In this document: piece by piece, positions 42,791 to 53,339 of the stretch
Position numbering within the stretch: position 1 is the first letter of the stretch
Layout of the letters: every line of letters begins with the position of its first letter
NCBI GenBank assembly: GCA_963556255.1
Contig: OY744611.1
Span: 38,882,714 to 38,946,713 of the forward strand
Reading direction: 5' to 3'
Origin: Allolobophora icterica
Taxonomy: Eukaryota > Annelida > Clitellata > Crassiclitellata > Lumbricidae
DNA length: 64,000 nucleotides
Program-made: the position numbers and the translations under genes
Notes under the pieces: generated by a model
The model's database searches: none
The model's input: only the letters and a program-made list of their open reading frames with translations
What the model was told of the DNA's origin: nothing

Positions 42791-43445
42791 TGTTTGTGCA
42801 TTGATGCTTCTGCAATTATGTTTGTTTGTTGATGTGTTTGTGTGTTTGCTTGAGTTTATGTGTTCGCGATGTGGGTTTGTGTCTGTTTGCTTGTATGTGT
42901 TTGTTGAGAATGATCATGTACCTATTAATCCGCGACTTGAAGAGCGTTTTCAGTTATGGGAACAGCCTGCTGAAGATGCCAGATAACTATATATAGGTTC
43001 TGCGTCAGAGTTGTTGTTGTCAGTGTTTGTTAATCAAAGAATCGATTCGTGTGGGCTTAAGCGCCAACTACTTTCGACGGATACATGGACAAGGCAACTT
43101 GAGGCTTTTATTATGATTAAACAGTAAACACAGGGCGTCACTTGAGACCTGTCGCAGATTTGCTGCTTGGGTCATATAACCCGGGCGCTATATTATTCGT
43201 ACGATGTCTGACAAATATGTTTGTCATGAGCGGCGTGCTTAGGTGTGCGTGTGACGAAGCTGCACCATATAGGCCGATACAGCCGCGTTAGTTGAGCCCT
43301 TATTCGGTCCAATGCTGTCAAAATGGTGGCACCATGCAGGATATTTGTCAATTCAGCGAATGCCTTGTTTGCGTGGCGAATGGAAGAACTGGAGTCAGTC
43401 GGAGGAGGAGGAAGTGTGTAGCAGTGGTTAAATTCAGCCGAATCT

Positions 43446-43550
43446 GAGATCCGACACCTTTGGTTTGAGATCCGCCATCTGAACTATGAAATCCGCGACC
43501 TGAACGTAGAGATCCATCACCTAAAAGTGAAGACCCGTCACATAATTTAT
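43446..43550 (+). repeat. 21-bp tandem repeat encoding a heptad pattern
   Basis: Five units of GAGATCCGCCACCTGAACTAT type. In one forward frame each unit reads E-I-R-H-L-x-x (EIRHLWF, EIRHLNY, EIRDLNV, EIHHLKV), a seven-residue period with Ile and Leu spaced as in a coiled coil. The frame opens just after a TAG at about 43422 and has no nearby ATG. Confidence 0.8.
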
Positions 43551-44697
43551 ATATCGTTGGTTGCATTAATCGATAATACGCATCATATTTCATGGATTTC
43601 TAGTTTAATCAGAATAGCGAAAAGCCAATATCAGTTATAGATTAGCCAGAATAAGCTTATGGGCTACATCTCAGTGTTATTAACCAGAAAGAAATAATCA
43701 GTGTGGGAATTGTAGAAAAATACTGGGGGCTGAACATTTTATCCGTATTGATGTCAACGAAATTTGATTTCAACGTTAGCAGTTTTGCAAGTCAGACTCG
43801 AATCAAAATCAACTCCTTTGTTAAGTTTGTTGAGAAAATTCAAAAATGAATACATGATACACCATGGATATCTCTTCTCTTTGTCAGAGACTCAGAGTCA
43901 AATAACGGTAAATCACACTAGCACAACTGAGGGGATTGGAAACGACCCCCTGGGGTGTGCAATGAAGACTTAACTGTGGGGGTCCTAAGAAAGACTATAG
44001 GGAGGTTGAACCCCCAACAGTTCCCACCCTGGAAATAATCTGAAGTGATCTCTTATACCTTGTCTTCATTACTGTAATCATCTGTGCTATGTCATGTCAC
44101 GACATGTAGGCTATCTGTTGTCTAAGTGCTTTGATCGCAGCTGATTATTCTTAGAATTCTGAGAGACGCCTGCACATATGTCGTCTCCTCCTCGAAGTCT
44201 AAGGAAGGTGTCTACTGCTCGATTTCTTTTATAGATATTTATTTCCAGTTTACGTTCATCCAATATCTTCTTGTGTTTTTCTATCAATCATAATGTGCTT
44301 TTATAACCAATCGGTTTCTACGAGCCATTAATATCCACGCATCCCAATAAAACAGAGGGAGAAAGAGACACAGACAGACAGACAGAGGCAGAGACTGACA
44401 GAGACAGAGACTGACAGAGACAGAGAGACATCGTTACCAAGTCCTGCAGCATTCTGGAATGCGGCAGTTACAAGCTAACGACCTACGTAAAAAGAGAATG
44501 AGCGTTGAGACGAGAAAATGTTTTTTCAGCTGAGGCGCTATACAGTGTTCCGTTTCATAAATCAGAGTCAAATTCCCAGATAGCTGCGTTTATTGGGCCC
44601 ACTGCTGGTCTGTCGCATTGTTCCACTTGTGGCAACTGGTGGTCTGTTATGGGCATGGCATGTGGGTCCAATAAATGTGGTTGTCAAGGGAACGGCA

Positions 44698-44775
44698 ACA
44701 CGGTGGCCGATTATTTAGATCGCTGGCCTTGTAACGCGGAGAGTATGGGTTCGAGTCTTTCCAGAGACGGCTTTT
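44698..44775 (+). mobile_element. tRNA-Thr-like SINE head
   Basis: GGTGGCCGATTATTTAGATC (A-box region), CTTGTAACGCGGAG (anticodon arm with TGT) and TATGGGTTCGAGTC (B box) follow tRNA-Thr order and spacing. Mismatched acceptor ends rule out a functional tRNA. 49037-49115 on the - strand is a second copy. Confidence 0.65.
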
Positions 44776-44804
44776 GTGTATATTGGGGCCTCCAGCAAGT
44801 TTTT

Positions 44805-44935
44805 CACTCACTATTACTCAGCGCCATCGATCATAGGCGTAATTTTCGTGGAGGGGGTACGAAGGGTACGTAGTCGTACCCCCCACTTGATTTTCTCGGA
44901 GGAGGGCCTTCACTTGAGCCCTCAAGACTCACCAC
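44805..44935 (+). repeat. Left arm of a 2.3-kb inverted repeat
   Basis: CTATTACTCAGCGCCATCGA, CATAGGCGTAATTTTCGTGG, AGGGGGTACGAAGGGTAC and TTGATTTTCTCGGAGGAGGG reappear inverted in two blocks, 47107-47172 and 45592-45641. The right arm was split later by the elements at 45642 and 45958. Confidence 0.85.
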
Positions 44936-44997
44936 ATTTAGCCTACAGAGCATCATGCATCATCATCGTCATCACAATCATCATCTTGATTTTAATT

Positions 44998-45118
<121 letters not shown>

Positions 45119-45120
45119 GG

Positions 45121-45400
45121 GGCTGCTCGGTAGGCCTAGTGTAGTGGTCAGCATGCTTGACTGTCAACACAATCGATAGGTCGGGGGTTAAAATCCCCGC
45201 CAGGGCAGAAATTTGGTTAGAGATTTCTGCTCCATCTGCACCCCCTAGCCAACTCAGCTATTATGAGTACACTGACCGTACACTGTCGGTGGGAAGATGA
45301 GACGGCGATGACTGGCCACCCGTCCTCATACGCCGAGGCTTAGAAACTGAAGTCGCTGACACTTCATACCATGACTGCCTAAAGACTAGCTTAAGGAACT
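45121..45400 (+). mobile_element. tRNA-Asp-like SINE (S1), copy 2
   Basis: The head has A box TAGTGTAGTGGTCAGCATG, an anticodon arm TTGACTGTCAAC (GTC, Asp) and B box GGTCGGGGGTTAAAATCCC. The body matches 5850-6078 (GCTCCAT, GTACACTGTCGGTGGGAAGA, CCGAGGCTTAGAAA, CACTTCATACCATGACTGCC). The tail runs into TTC and TTA microsatellites, as usual for SINEs. Confidence 0.8.
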
Positions 45401-45433
45401 GCTCTTTTCTTCTTCTTCTTCTTCTATTATTAC

Positions 45434-45488
<55 letters not shown>

Positions 45489-45641
45489 TTATTATTATTA
45501 TTATTATTAAGCATGGCGCAAAAACGGCGTCATTATAATAAACTGTGGCGCCGAGGAAACGATCCTAAGAGATCAATCTGTAATTGTTGTGAGTCTTGAG
45601 GGGTCAAGTGAAGGCCCTCCTCCGAGAAAATCAAGTGGGGG

Positions 45642-45943
45642 CATGGGCGGAGTTTATCAGGAGCTAGGGGGCTAAGCCCCGCCATGAACCCACCGACTTG
45701 ACCGTGCGTCATTAAGGTATTGTGGGTGAGGGTATTTTTAAGCAGTAAACTCCTTCCAAATCTTCTCACCAGAAGGCCGAAATTAGTACCAAGTATGCTC
45801 AAAATGCATTTGGCCGCTGGGGCTTCGCCCCAGACCCCGATTGGGGGCTCAAATCGCCCCCAAACCCCTCTTGATTTAAAGGGGAGGGGAGGTGAAAGTA
45901 TGCTTTAGCCCCCCCCATGAACTAAAACCAAACTCCGCCCATG
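45642..45943. mobile_element. hAT-like MITE (family M4), 302 bp, TSD AGTGGGGG
   Basis: Perfect 14-bp terminal inverted repeats CATGGGCGGAGTTT, and an exact 8-bp duplication AGTGGGGG at 45634-45641 and 45944-45951. It inserted into the right arm of the inverted repeat. No coding region. Confidence 0.93.
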
Positions 45944-45957
45944 AGTGGGGGTACAAG

Positions 45958-47101
45958 CAGAGGCGCGTTTACAGAAAAGGGGGCCCTAGGCGCAAACATT
46001 TTGGGGGGCCCTTCTGAACTTGTAGACTGAAAGTCTCAGACTCTGGTGGTGTTAAACCTACCTGTGCAAAAACCCATGAAGTTGAACTTGATGCCGTTTT
46101 TGCAAATGTTATTGACATTGTAATTACAATTAGAAACTATTTTCAAGGAATGTGAAGTTATTTGATTTAATGATTTTTGTAAACAACGCAATAATATTTA
46201 TAATTGTACAGTGTACAATACTCGTTTGTGTGCAAAACAATGCGTCAATGCTATATTATTTAATGTAAAAAATGCTTGAAAAAATCTTTGAAATTTTATC
46301 GCAGAATTGGTGTTACTTTTTAACAACAAGTCATAAACAAAGTAACAGAAACGGAAGAGAAAGTTTAAATTGCGAAAACATGCGAATGCAAAATTCAAAA
46401 AATTCTATTCACCGCTTACTGCAGGGCTTTCTTTCTGCATTTGAGCCTAGCAAAATTATCAATTTGTTGGTCAAAGTTTGCCTTCTTTGTTTCAGCAGAT
46501 TCGATGCAGAGCAAAGCTAAATTACCTAGCCGATCTTGATCAGTGGAACTTCTGATATAGTTTTTCACTCTTTTAAGTACAGAAAACGATCGTTCTCCAG
46601 AAGCTTTAGGCCTACTTATTGGTATCGTAAGGTAAATACGCAAAATTGTTTCCACATTTGGAAATGTGGATTGTAGACCACGTAATACAAGCTGATACAT
46701 ATCGATGTGATTTGTGATGTTTTCATTTTAACAATATTAATGAAAGTTTCAATTACATTTAAAAACTAAAAATTACGGAATAATCAGACTTAAACATTCA
46801 ACACGTCAACTGCAGCTGCAGACGGCCGTTGCTGCTTGTTGCTAACAAGTTTGATGTTATTTTGCGCCAAGTCAAAAATGAATTATTAGCCAAAATGAAC
46901 AAAACAATTATAAATTACAATAATATATTTTAATGTGAATGCTAAACTGTAAAAAAATTGAAAATAGGTTATATTTTTGAAAAAGTCAAAATTCACATGT
47001 TATTTTTATAATTGAAAAAAATATTTTCCATCTTTTGGGGGCCCCCAGATTTGGGGGCCCTAGGCGCGCGCCTAGTGCGCCTACAGGTAAACGCGCCTCT
47101 G
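45958..47101 (-). mobile_element. Internally deleted hAT transposon, 1144 bp, TSD GGTACAAG
   Basis: Ends CAGAGGCGCGTTTAC are perfect over 15 bp, and an exact 8-bp duplication GGTACAAG lies at 45950-45957 and 47102-47109. The interior keeps only the C-terminal part of a hAT transposase (46416-46700, - strand). It also inserted into the right arm of the inverted repeat, 14 bases from M4. Confidence 0.95.
46416..46700 (-). pseudogene. hAT transposase C-terminal dimerisation domain fragment
   Basis: 94 residues from Met to stop. LRIYLTIPISRPKASGERSF, SVLKRVKNYIRSS and RLGNLALLCIES are the hallmark of the hATC dimerisation domain (usually LTIPVSSATAERSFSxLKxIKxYLRS). The BED zinc finger and RNase H-like catalytic core are absent, so the fragment cannot transpose DNA by itself. 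Confidence 0.9.
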
Positions 47102-47106
47102 GGTAC

Positions 47107-47172
47107 AAGTACCCTTCGTACCCCCTCCACGAAAATTACACCTATGATCGATGGCGTTGAGTAATAGCGATT
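47107..47172 (-). repeat. Right arm (outer block) of the 2.3-kb inverted repeat
   Basis: Reverse complement of 44805-44880, extending beyond the element-like end CATAGG[CT]GTAATTTTCG into the flank CTATTACTCA[AG]CGCCATCGAT. The flanks of the two arms are therefore inverted copies rather than target duplications. Confidence 0.85.
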
Positions 47173-47179
47173 GATGCTT

Positions 47180-48760
47180 GGCCATTAGACAATCGCCTTT
47201 AATAAACGCATAATAACAGAACGAACGATGAAGAAACGCAGTGAGAGGGAGGCATATTTTCCTAAAAAGCGCGTAGAGAAAAGAGACTAAGGTCGATGGA
47301 TTAAAGGGTGTAGGCTGTAATAAAGGGTAGGACTAACGCGGTGGTAGTGGAAATGGTTGGGAGCGCCCCGTGGGGCCGACGAGAGACGGACAGGCATATA
47401 AAAGAGTCGAACGAAAGATGAAGGAGTTCTAATAAGGGTGACCGATGCTTCATCGGCTAAATCCTCCCACTTCTGTGCATCGGCTAAATCCTCCCAATTC
47501 TGTGCAAGGTTTGATTTAGCGGAACTATTGAAGAAAATATGAATGTCCGTACCACGGCGTCATTCAATGAAGCTTTCCGGAAATAATTATATCGACGATT
47601 CCCTGAAACGCTTGCGCAGTTATTCTGATATATACGCGCCTCGTCCTGGAAGGCTGTTCGATGCACAAAACGCCGAAATTCGCCTTTTTTTTAACCGCAC
47701 AAAGCATTGACGACGGGAACACATTCATGAATGCGTCCGTATTTTACGCCTGACTTTCGCTCTGATGAGATAAATATCGTAGTCTGAATAAGCGGCTTCA
47801 GTTGTGCGGAACAAAGTCCTCTTCATAATAGCCTAATGTGTGTGTGGGTCCCGCATCTGTTGCAAAGGATTTCGGCATGTGAAAGGTACCAGAGGGTTTG
47901 GGGTCTGGTCTCGCCAGATGCCGTATGGGTAATGCAGTTATAATCTACAGACATATCCTACACTGTTAGAAATCTCACCGTTTTTTACGGTTAAAAACTG
48001 GCAGCTGTGTACACAGGAAATAACCGTAGCATATTGCGCAACTATTCCGAGAACTTGGCGCTGCAATGCAGGCGGGAAGTCAGCTTTAAAAAACGAAAGC
48101 AACGTTTATGCAGACGATAAGTTAAAACCGCTTTCTATGGTAGCCTATCCCAGGGCGCTCAGGCTCTAAGCTTTGCAACACCGAAATTGAAATATCTGGG
48201 CTAGACTAAAAGACTAAACTAAAAGGCTAGAGGTTAAAAGACTACACTCAAAAGTAGGGAAAAGAATCTTCTGTGGCTCCAATGTTCGAGAGCGGAGAAG
48301 ACATGGTTCACCTTATATCCTTTGGCCCCAGCATAAGTGAATAATATCTCATACACTATAAACACAAAGCTTCGCCAGTGAAACTCGAGCACTCGTTGAC
48401 CTTCAATCGAATCAAATGCTCTATTAATAGCCTATCTATTAATAGCCAACGACGAACCGACTTTCTATGGACCCACATTGCACTTGCAAAACGTATCGGC
48501 TCAAAGCAATTGTTCTCGAGGGTCATATTATTCAGACTTTCATACACCCTCGCGTATGCTAATAGTCCGTATCACTGAGATGAATCGTACGTCCGTTTCC
48601 ATCAATCGATATGAACAACGAGGAACTAGCAACAATTTCGCATTTAAAATGTGCATTTTATATAGCTTCCGCTACGCCTAATATAGATTTTGTTGACGTA
48701 ACAGTTAAAACTCGGCCACTGATGTACTCTGGTCACGTATGGTGGTGCCAATACCAAATC
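47180..48760. other. Intergenic DNA, nothing recognised
   Basis: Scattered short open frames with no recognisable similarity. A CACTGTTAGAAATCTCACCG segment at about 47960 looks like one end of a DNA transposon, but I found no partner end. Confidence 0.4.
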
Positions 48761-48779
48761 TAGGTAAAGGAGGAGGGTG

Positions 48780-49035
48780 ACCTACCCTGCCAGCATGCCC
48801 ACGTGGAGCCCATATTACCATATTGGTCGTATAGGGCCCATATGGGTCCCATCTAATGCCCATGGATATGATGGCAGGGTACCTCTCCCACTCTGTGGCA
48901 ACCGGACTCGGACCTTCACCGGATACCGATCTCTGGGCAGCCATCTGATACGATGCAGTGCTCTTGAATAAGCTGGTGCCCTGCGCTTAGCTTAAGAGTA
49001 GCGCTTTATAAATTTGGAGTTTACGATTACGATTA
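48780..49035 (-). repeat. Palindromic repeat followed by dispersed repeat R1, - strand
   Basis: 48790-48870 matches the CCCATATGGG repeat at 9570 in inverted order. 48880-49035 matches R1 on the - strand (AGCGCAGGGCACCAGCTTAT, CCGGTGAAGGTCCGAGTCCGG). Confidence 0.7.
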
Positions 49036-49036
49036 C

Positions 49037-49115
49037 GAACCGTCTCAGGCGTGGTTCGAACCTGGGTACTTTTCGCGTTACAAAGACAGCGCTCTAACAT
49101 ATCGGCTACCGTGTT
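49037..49115 (-). mobile_element. tRNA-Thr-like SINE head, - strand
   Basis: On the - strand CACGGTAGCCGATATGTTAG, CTGTCTTTGTAACGCG and CCCAGGTTCGAACC follow the order seen at 44698-44775. Confidence 0.65.
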
Positions 49116-49366
49116 CTGCAAATCAAGGTTATCGCATCCAGATTGTCATGGGCGGCGATCCCGGGGGGGGTCGAGGGGGACAAGACCCCCACCTTTAAGA
49201 GTGGGAGGGATATACCATACATTTGCCTCTGCCCCAAATTTTGAAGAAACACCAAAAAAGGTCAATGAGCGCGAAAAAAATGTTGACCTCTTTTTTGACC
49301 AGTTCAGTTTAAAACTCTTTTTTGACCAGATCATTTCAAAAATGCCCCCCACCCACCCACCCGAGT

Positions 49367-49485
49367 GTAGGACATTATCCCCCCCGGACATTATCCCCCC
49401 GGACATTATCCCCCCGGACATTATCCCCCCGGACATTATCCCCCCGGACAGAATCCCCCCGGGGTAGGACATAATCCCCCCAGGC
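49367..49485 (+). repeat. GGACATTATCCCCCC minisatellite, left array
   Basis: About seven units of GGACATTATCCCCCC with a GGACAGAATCCCCCC variant near the end. The inverted partner array is at 54745-54857. The C/G runs give G-quadruplex-forming potential on the - strand. Confidence 0.95.
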
Positions 49486-49560
49486 TAGGAAATAATAACC
49501 TATATTTCACACATATATGATACATACATATATACATACATGCACAATATACATATATAC

Positions 49561-52500
49561 ATACATCAATCAATCAATCAATCAATCAATATCTTTATTG
49601 CTATCCATGACAATCATTTACAAATCAATTACAATTCAGTTCGTATTTTTTTGCTAACAAGGTTCATATTAATCTGACCAAAGAAAATAATTATTTAACA
49701 ATGGACCATTACAGGTATCTCTCAGTTAGATAACCGAAATACACTGTTCATGCAATTTATTCATTGTCATAGACGGCAACGGGCGTCCCCAAAGGGATGG
49801 AGGTCCCGCTGGGCAGGGATACCCTAATAGTCAATCTCCAAATAAGTTTGATGGCGAGAGTATACTAGCCTCTCCAATTTCAGGAGAGGGAGTACACGGC
49901 AAGTGTAGTCTTATCAATCCTTAACTAGGTATAATAAACTTAACTAAAAACGCTATAGCCAGGCTCCAGTGCAGTCCCGTCGATGACCCGAGGGGGACTT
50001 TATCCATAGTAAGAGGCGAATCATGTAGTTAAGAGGAATGTTCGTAATCGTTTTTTGAAATCAAATCTATTTTTGGCTGAGCGGATTTCAGAGGGGATAG
50101 ATTTCCAGATTGTCGGTCCAGCTGATTTAATGCTGAATAATCTTAGATTGGTTCGTGCTTTAGTGGGTCTATACAGCGAAGCTCCTCTAGTATTATGTTC
50201 ATGCAACATTGAGGCAAGAGTAAAGTACCCCGCAAAGGAGGCTGGTAATAAGCTATGTTGATAACAGTAGAGGAAGTCTCCAGTCTGATAAGTTCGGATT
50301 TGCTTTAATTCTAGCAAATGTGCATCCTTAAATATGGGCTTGGAGTGGTCATTTCTCCCAGCTCCCACAATCATTCTAATCGCCTTTTTTTGTAATATGA
50401 TTAACTTTTGTAGGCGAGAGTCGTAATTAGAGGCCCAAATTAAGTTGCAGTAGTTGAGATAAGGGAAGATTAAGGAGTAGTATAAGCTCAATCTAATTTC
50501 ATTAGGGAGTAGGTGTGTAATTCTCGAAATTATACCAATGTTTTTTGCTATTTTTAAGGATATATAATTAATATGTGTTTTCCAAGTTAGGTGCTGATCG
50601 ATAAAGACCCCGAGAAATTTAGTAGACTCGACTTTGGTAATAGGAACACCGTCAAAGGATAGTGTCCAATTTACTGGTTTAATTTTCCTATGCGACTTGA
50701 AAATAACGAAATTCGTTTTATCAACATTAAGCGTTAGCTTGTTTACAATGAACCATTTGTTAACTTTAGTAAGCTCACAATTTACTGTTTCAATGAGAGA
50801 TAACCAGGAGCTGTTAGAGTAAAAGATATTGGTATCATCCGCGAATAATATGAAATAGAGTGCAGAAGATACTTTCGCAAGATCGTTGATATATAATAGA
50901 AACAGAAGCGGTCCTAAGTTGGATCCTTGAGGAACTCCTGAGGTGATATTTCCAGGAGCAGAGAGTGAGCCATTACAGCTCACTCTTTCAGTGCGGAATT
51001 CAAGATAACTTTTGAACCATTTAATTTGATTTCCCCTAATTCCATAATTATTCAATTTATTTAATAGTATAGTGTGGTCGACAGTGTCGAAAGCTTTGGC
51101 TAGGTCGACAAAAACACCCACTGCATATTCATTGTTGTCAATCGCTTTAGAAATTTTGTCTTCCATGTCGAGTAATGCCATGAAAGTGGAGTGTCCTGCT
51201 TGAAATCCATGTTGAGAAGCATGGATTATATTTGCTTTATAGATAAAGGAGCTGAGTCGGTCATGCATAATTTTTTCTAAAAATTTAGCAAAGTACGGAA
51301 GCACTGATATTGGTCTGTAGTTTTCAAGATTTTGCTTATTTCCTTTTTTGTAGACAGGTATAACTTTAGCAGCTTTTAAGGGGTCCGGTACAACTCCATT
51401 AACTAACGAGCTGTTGATGATTTCTGTAAGTGGTCGAGTAATTAGATGTAGATTAGGTAAAGCTAAATATGGATCGATACCATCTAACCCTTTAGTGTGG
51501 TTTTTTTTTAAACTATGTCCAATTTTCATGATCTCGTCAGGGGTGGTTAAAAGTAATCCCATAGATGTTAAGTTAGACGGAGGCATGTAATCTTCATAAG
51601 AGCAAGAGGCAACAGGTATTTTTCTAGCCAATTCCTTGGGCAAGTTTATAAAGTAGTCATTAAACTTGTTCGCCATTAGCTCTGGGTCATCTATTCTGTT
51701 ATCATTAATTATTAATGAGTCTATTTTTATGTGCTTCTCTTCCAATTGCATAGCTGAGCGAATTAGCTTCCATGTCGCTTTTAAGTCGTTGTGATGTTTT
51801 AGGAACTCTACTGCATAGTAGTTACGTTCAGCGTTTATTCTAATTGTTTTGAATTTATTTCTATATGTGATAAATTTTTTCCTACTAGCAGGGCTGGGAT
51901 TTTTTAGATATTTCGTATATAAGAGATTTTTTTTCCTGCAGGATTTCAGCAACCCTGCAGTCATCCATGGTTTTGTATATTTATTCTTATTTCCCTTTAA
52001 TTCAGTTTGAAGTGGAAAGGCGTCATTGTAAGCATCCATGTAGTTGTGTATGAAACAGTCATAAGCTTCATTTACCATTCCTTGTGTAGTGTATTGCGAT
52101 ACTCGATCCCAGTTTATCTCTTCTAGTGCCTTGGTAAATTTTTCCAACCCACCATTAGTTATAGATCTTCTTTCCATATGCATATTTTCTTTACCAGGCG
52201 TCATTTCGAATGAGAAGTAGGCGAAGATAGGTAGGTGGTCGGAGAGGTCAGAAATAATAATAGAAGCTTGTTGTAATTTAGACCAGGTAGTGCAAAAAAT
52301 ATTATCTATTAATGTTTTGGAGTTAGGAGTAATCCTAGTTGGTCTTGTAATAGCGGGGAGATAATGGTGTGAGATCAAGCTGTTATAAAAGAGATTAGTT
52401 TCCTTGTGGTCGTTAACTTTTAACAAATCAATGTTAAAATCTCCAAGTAGTATAATTTCCTTAGTAGTTGTTTTTAAGTTCAAGGTCATTTGCTCGAATT

Positions 52501-53300
52501 CTCCAATGAATTCTTTCAGGCACTGACCAGGAGATCTATATATAACTCCAATTATTGGGGAGCATTTCTTAAGATTTAGCTTGATGAATAAGCTTTCAAA
52601 AGAATCATGATCTTTTCCCCCTTCACTAGTTTTAATTATCTGATAATTCAGAGAATCGTTGATAAAGAAACCCACTCCCCCTCCCCTTCCTTTCCTCGCT
52701 TTACCAATAAATTTGTAACCTGCTAAATGTATGGTATCTAATAAATTTTCCTCAAGCCAAGTTTCCGTAAGAGCGATTATTGCCGCTTTTGTTTTATCAA
52801 TTATGTCTCTAATCTCAGGAATCTTATGAGCAATACTTCTACAGTTTATGTGCAGAACTGGAAGGTTTAAGTCTCTCCGATCTACATCTCTTAAGTTATT
52901 CCTTAGATTGTCAAGGGAAATATAATTACTGGACCAAGTACTAGTTTTGAAAAAGTTCTGGTCTGGGTCAATATTGTCGTTGCTATTTAAATTATCAATA
53001 TCGGGATCTGGAGTGAAGACCTCCAATTCAATGTCTTGATTAACTTGTATATCTAGTCTCACTTCCTCCTCCTCTTCCTCTTCCTCACTAGTATCTGTCT
53101 CCTCAGTTAAAGATAAGAAATTGAAGCATTCCTCATTACCTATGTTCGTCTTCAAGTAATTTCTATATATAATAGGATCATTAGAAACATAGCCCAGATT
53201 CGCCCCACTACAGGTACCGCCGTCAGTCCCACTGTCCTCGTTTTGGTTCAATTGTAGGCCTAGGCCACAACTGGAGCCCGGCAGATGTGTAGGAGTCGAC
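49561..53300 (-). mobile_element. Non-LTR retrotransposon (LINE; CR1/L2-like)
   Basis: On the - strand a single intact ORF (50021-53251) is followed by a 3'UTR that ends ATAGCAATAAAGATATTGAT and a TTGA tandem tail (49561-49590). This is a microsatellite-type tail rather than poly(A), as is common in the CR1/L2 group. The 5' end is uncertain; no separate ORF1 is visible upstream within 1 kb. Confidence 0.85.
50021..53251 (-). CDS. LINE ORF: AP endonuclease and reverse transcriptase, intact
   Basis: 1076 aa without interruption. Residues 1-125 are acidic and unassigned (a run of nine Glu at 55-63). The endonuclease/exonuclease/phosphatase domain spans about 128-350: INCRS 134-138, TETW 161-164, GDFN 269-272 and SDHLP 336-340. 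Reverse transcriptase spans about 620-890: KKGNKQNLENYRPIS, FVDLAKAFDTVDH 713-725, GVPQGSNLGPLLF near 771 and the catalytic FADD 802-805. The C-terminus (IPSEIRSAKNRFDFKKRLRT) is the usual CR1/L2-like ending. The endonuclease nicks target DNA and the polymerase copies the RNA there. All catalytic motifs are intact, so the copy could be active or very recent. Confidence 0.93.
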   Translation of the reverse strand: MNQNEDSGTDGGTCSGANLGYVSNDPIIYRNYLKTNIGNEECFNFLSLTEETDTSEEEEEEEEVRLDIQVNQDIELEVFTPDPDIDNLNSNDNIDPDQNFFKTSTWSSNYISLDNLRNNLRDVDRRDLNLPVLHINCRSIAHKIPEIRDIIDKTKAAIIALTETWLEENLLDTIHLAGYKFIGKARKGRGGGVGFFINDSLNYQIIKTSEGGKDHDSFESLFIKLNLKKCSPIIGVIYRSPGQCLKEFIGEFEQMTLNLKTTTKEIILLGDFNIDLLKVNDHKETNLFYNSLISHHYLPAITRPTRITPNSKTLIDNIFCTTWSKLQQASIIISDLSDHLPIFAYFSFEMTPGKENMHMERRSITNGGLEKFTKALEEINWDRVSQYTTQGMVNEAYDCFIHNYMDAYNDAFPLQTELKGNKNKYTKPWMTAGLLKSCRKKNLLYTKYLKNPSPASRKKFITYRNKFKTIRINAERNYYAVEFLKHHNDLKATWKLIRSAMQLEEKHIKIDSLIINDNRIDDPELMANKFNDYFINLPKELARKIPVASCSYEDYMPPSNLTSMGLLLTTPDEIMKIGHSLKKNHTKGLDGIDPYLALPNLHLITRPLTEIINSSLVNGVVPDPLKAAKVIPVYKKGNKQNLENYRPISVLPYFAKFLEKIMHDRLSSFIYKANIIHASQHGFQAGHSTFMALLDMEDKISKAIDNNEYAVGVFVDLAKAFDTVDHTILLNKLNNYGIRGNQIKWFKSYLEFRTERVSCNGSLSAPGNITSGVPQGSNLGPLLFLLYINDLAKVSSALYFILFADDTNIFYSNSSWLSLIETVNCELTKVNKWFIVNKLTLNVDKTNFVIFKSHRKIKPVNWTLSFDGVPITKVESTKFLGVFIDQHLTWKTHINYISLKIAKNIGIISRITHLLPNEIRLSLYYSLIFPYLNYCNLIWASNYDSRLQKLIILQKKAIRMIVGAGRNDHSKPIFKDAHLLELKQIRTYQTGDFLYCYQHSLLPASFAGYFTLASMLHEHNTRGASLYRPTKARTNLRLFSIKSAGPTIWKSIPSEIRSAKNRFDFKKRLRTFLLTT

Positions 53301-53339
53301 AGGTTGGTTGGTTGTTATAAACAGACACTCCTTTTCAGT

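Larger units (their letters stand above)
35780..44690. other. Long gene-poor interval
   Basis: No coding region I can defend. It contains compound TTA/GTA tracts (36774-36930), TTA (39308-39352), AT (39408-39449), CA/TA (41352-41404), GT/TAGG (42250-42790) and a 21-bp repeat (43446-43550). The moderately GC-richer stretch 37904-38175 holds a 76-codon open frame with no recognisable similarity. Confidence 0.5.

Noticed and set aside
44505..44873. 122-codon Cys/Gly-containing open frame
   Set aside because: It runs through a tRNA-derived SINE head and the arm of an inverted repeat; no domain.
45121..45200. Functional tRNA-Asp gene
   Set aside because: The acceptor and T-arm pairings are broken and a SINE body follows; it is a tRNA-derived SINE.
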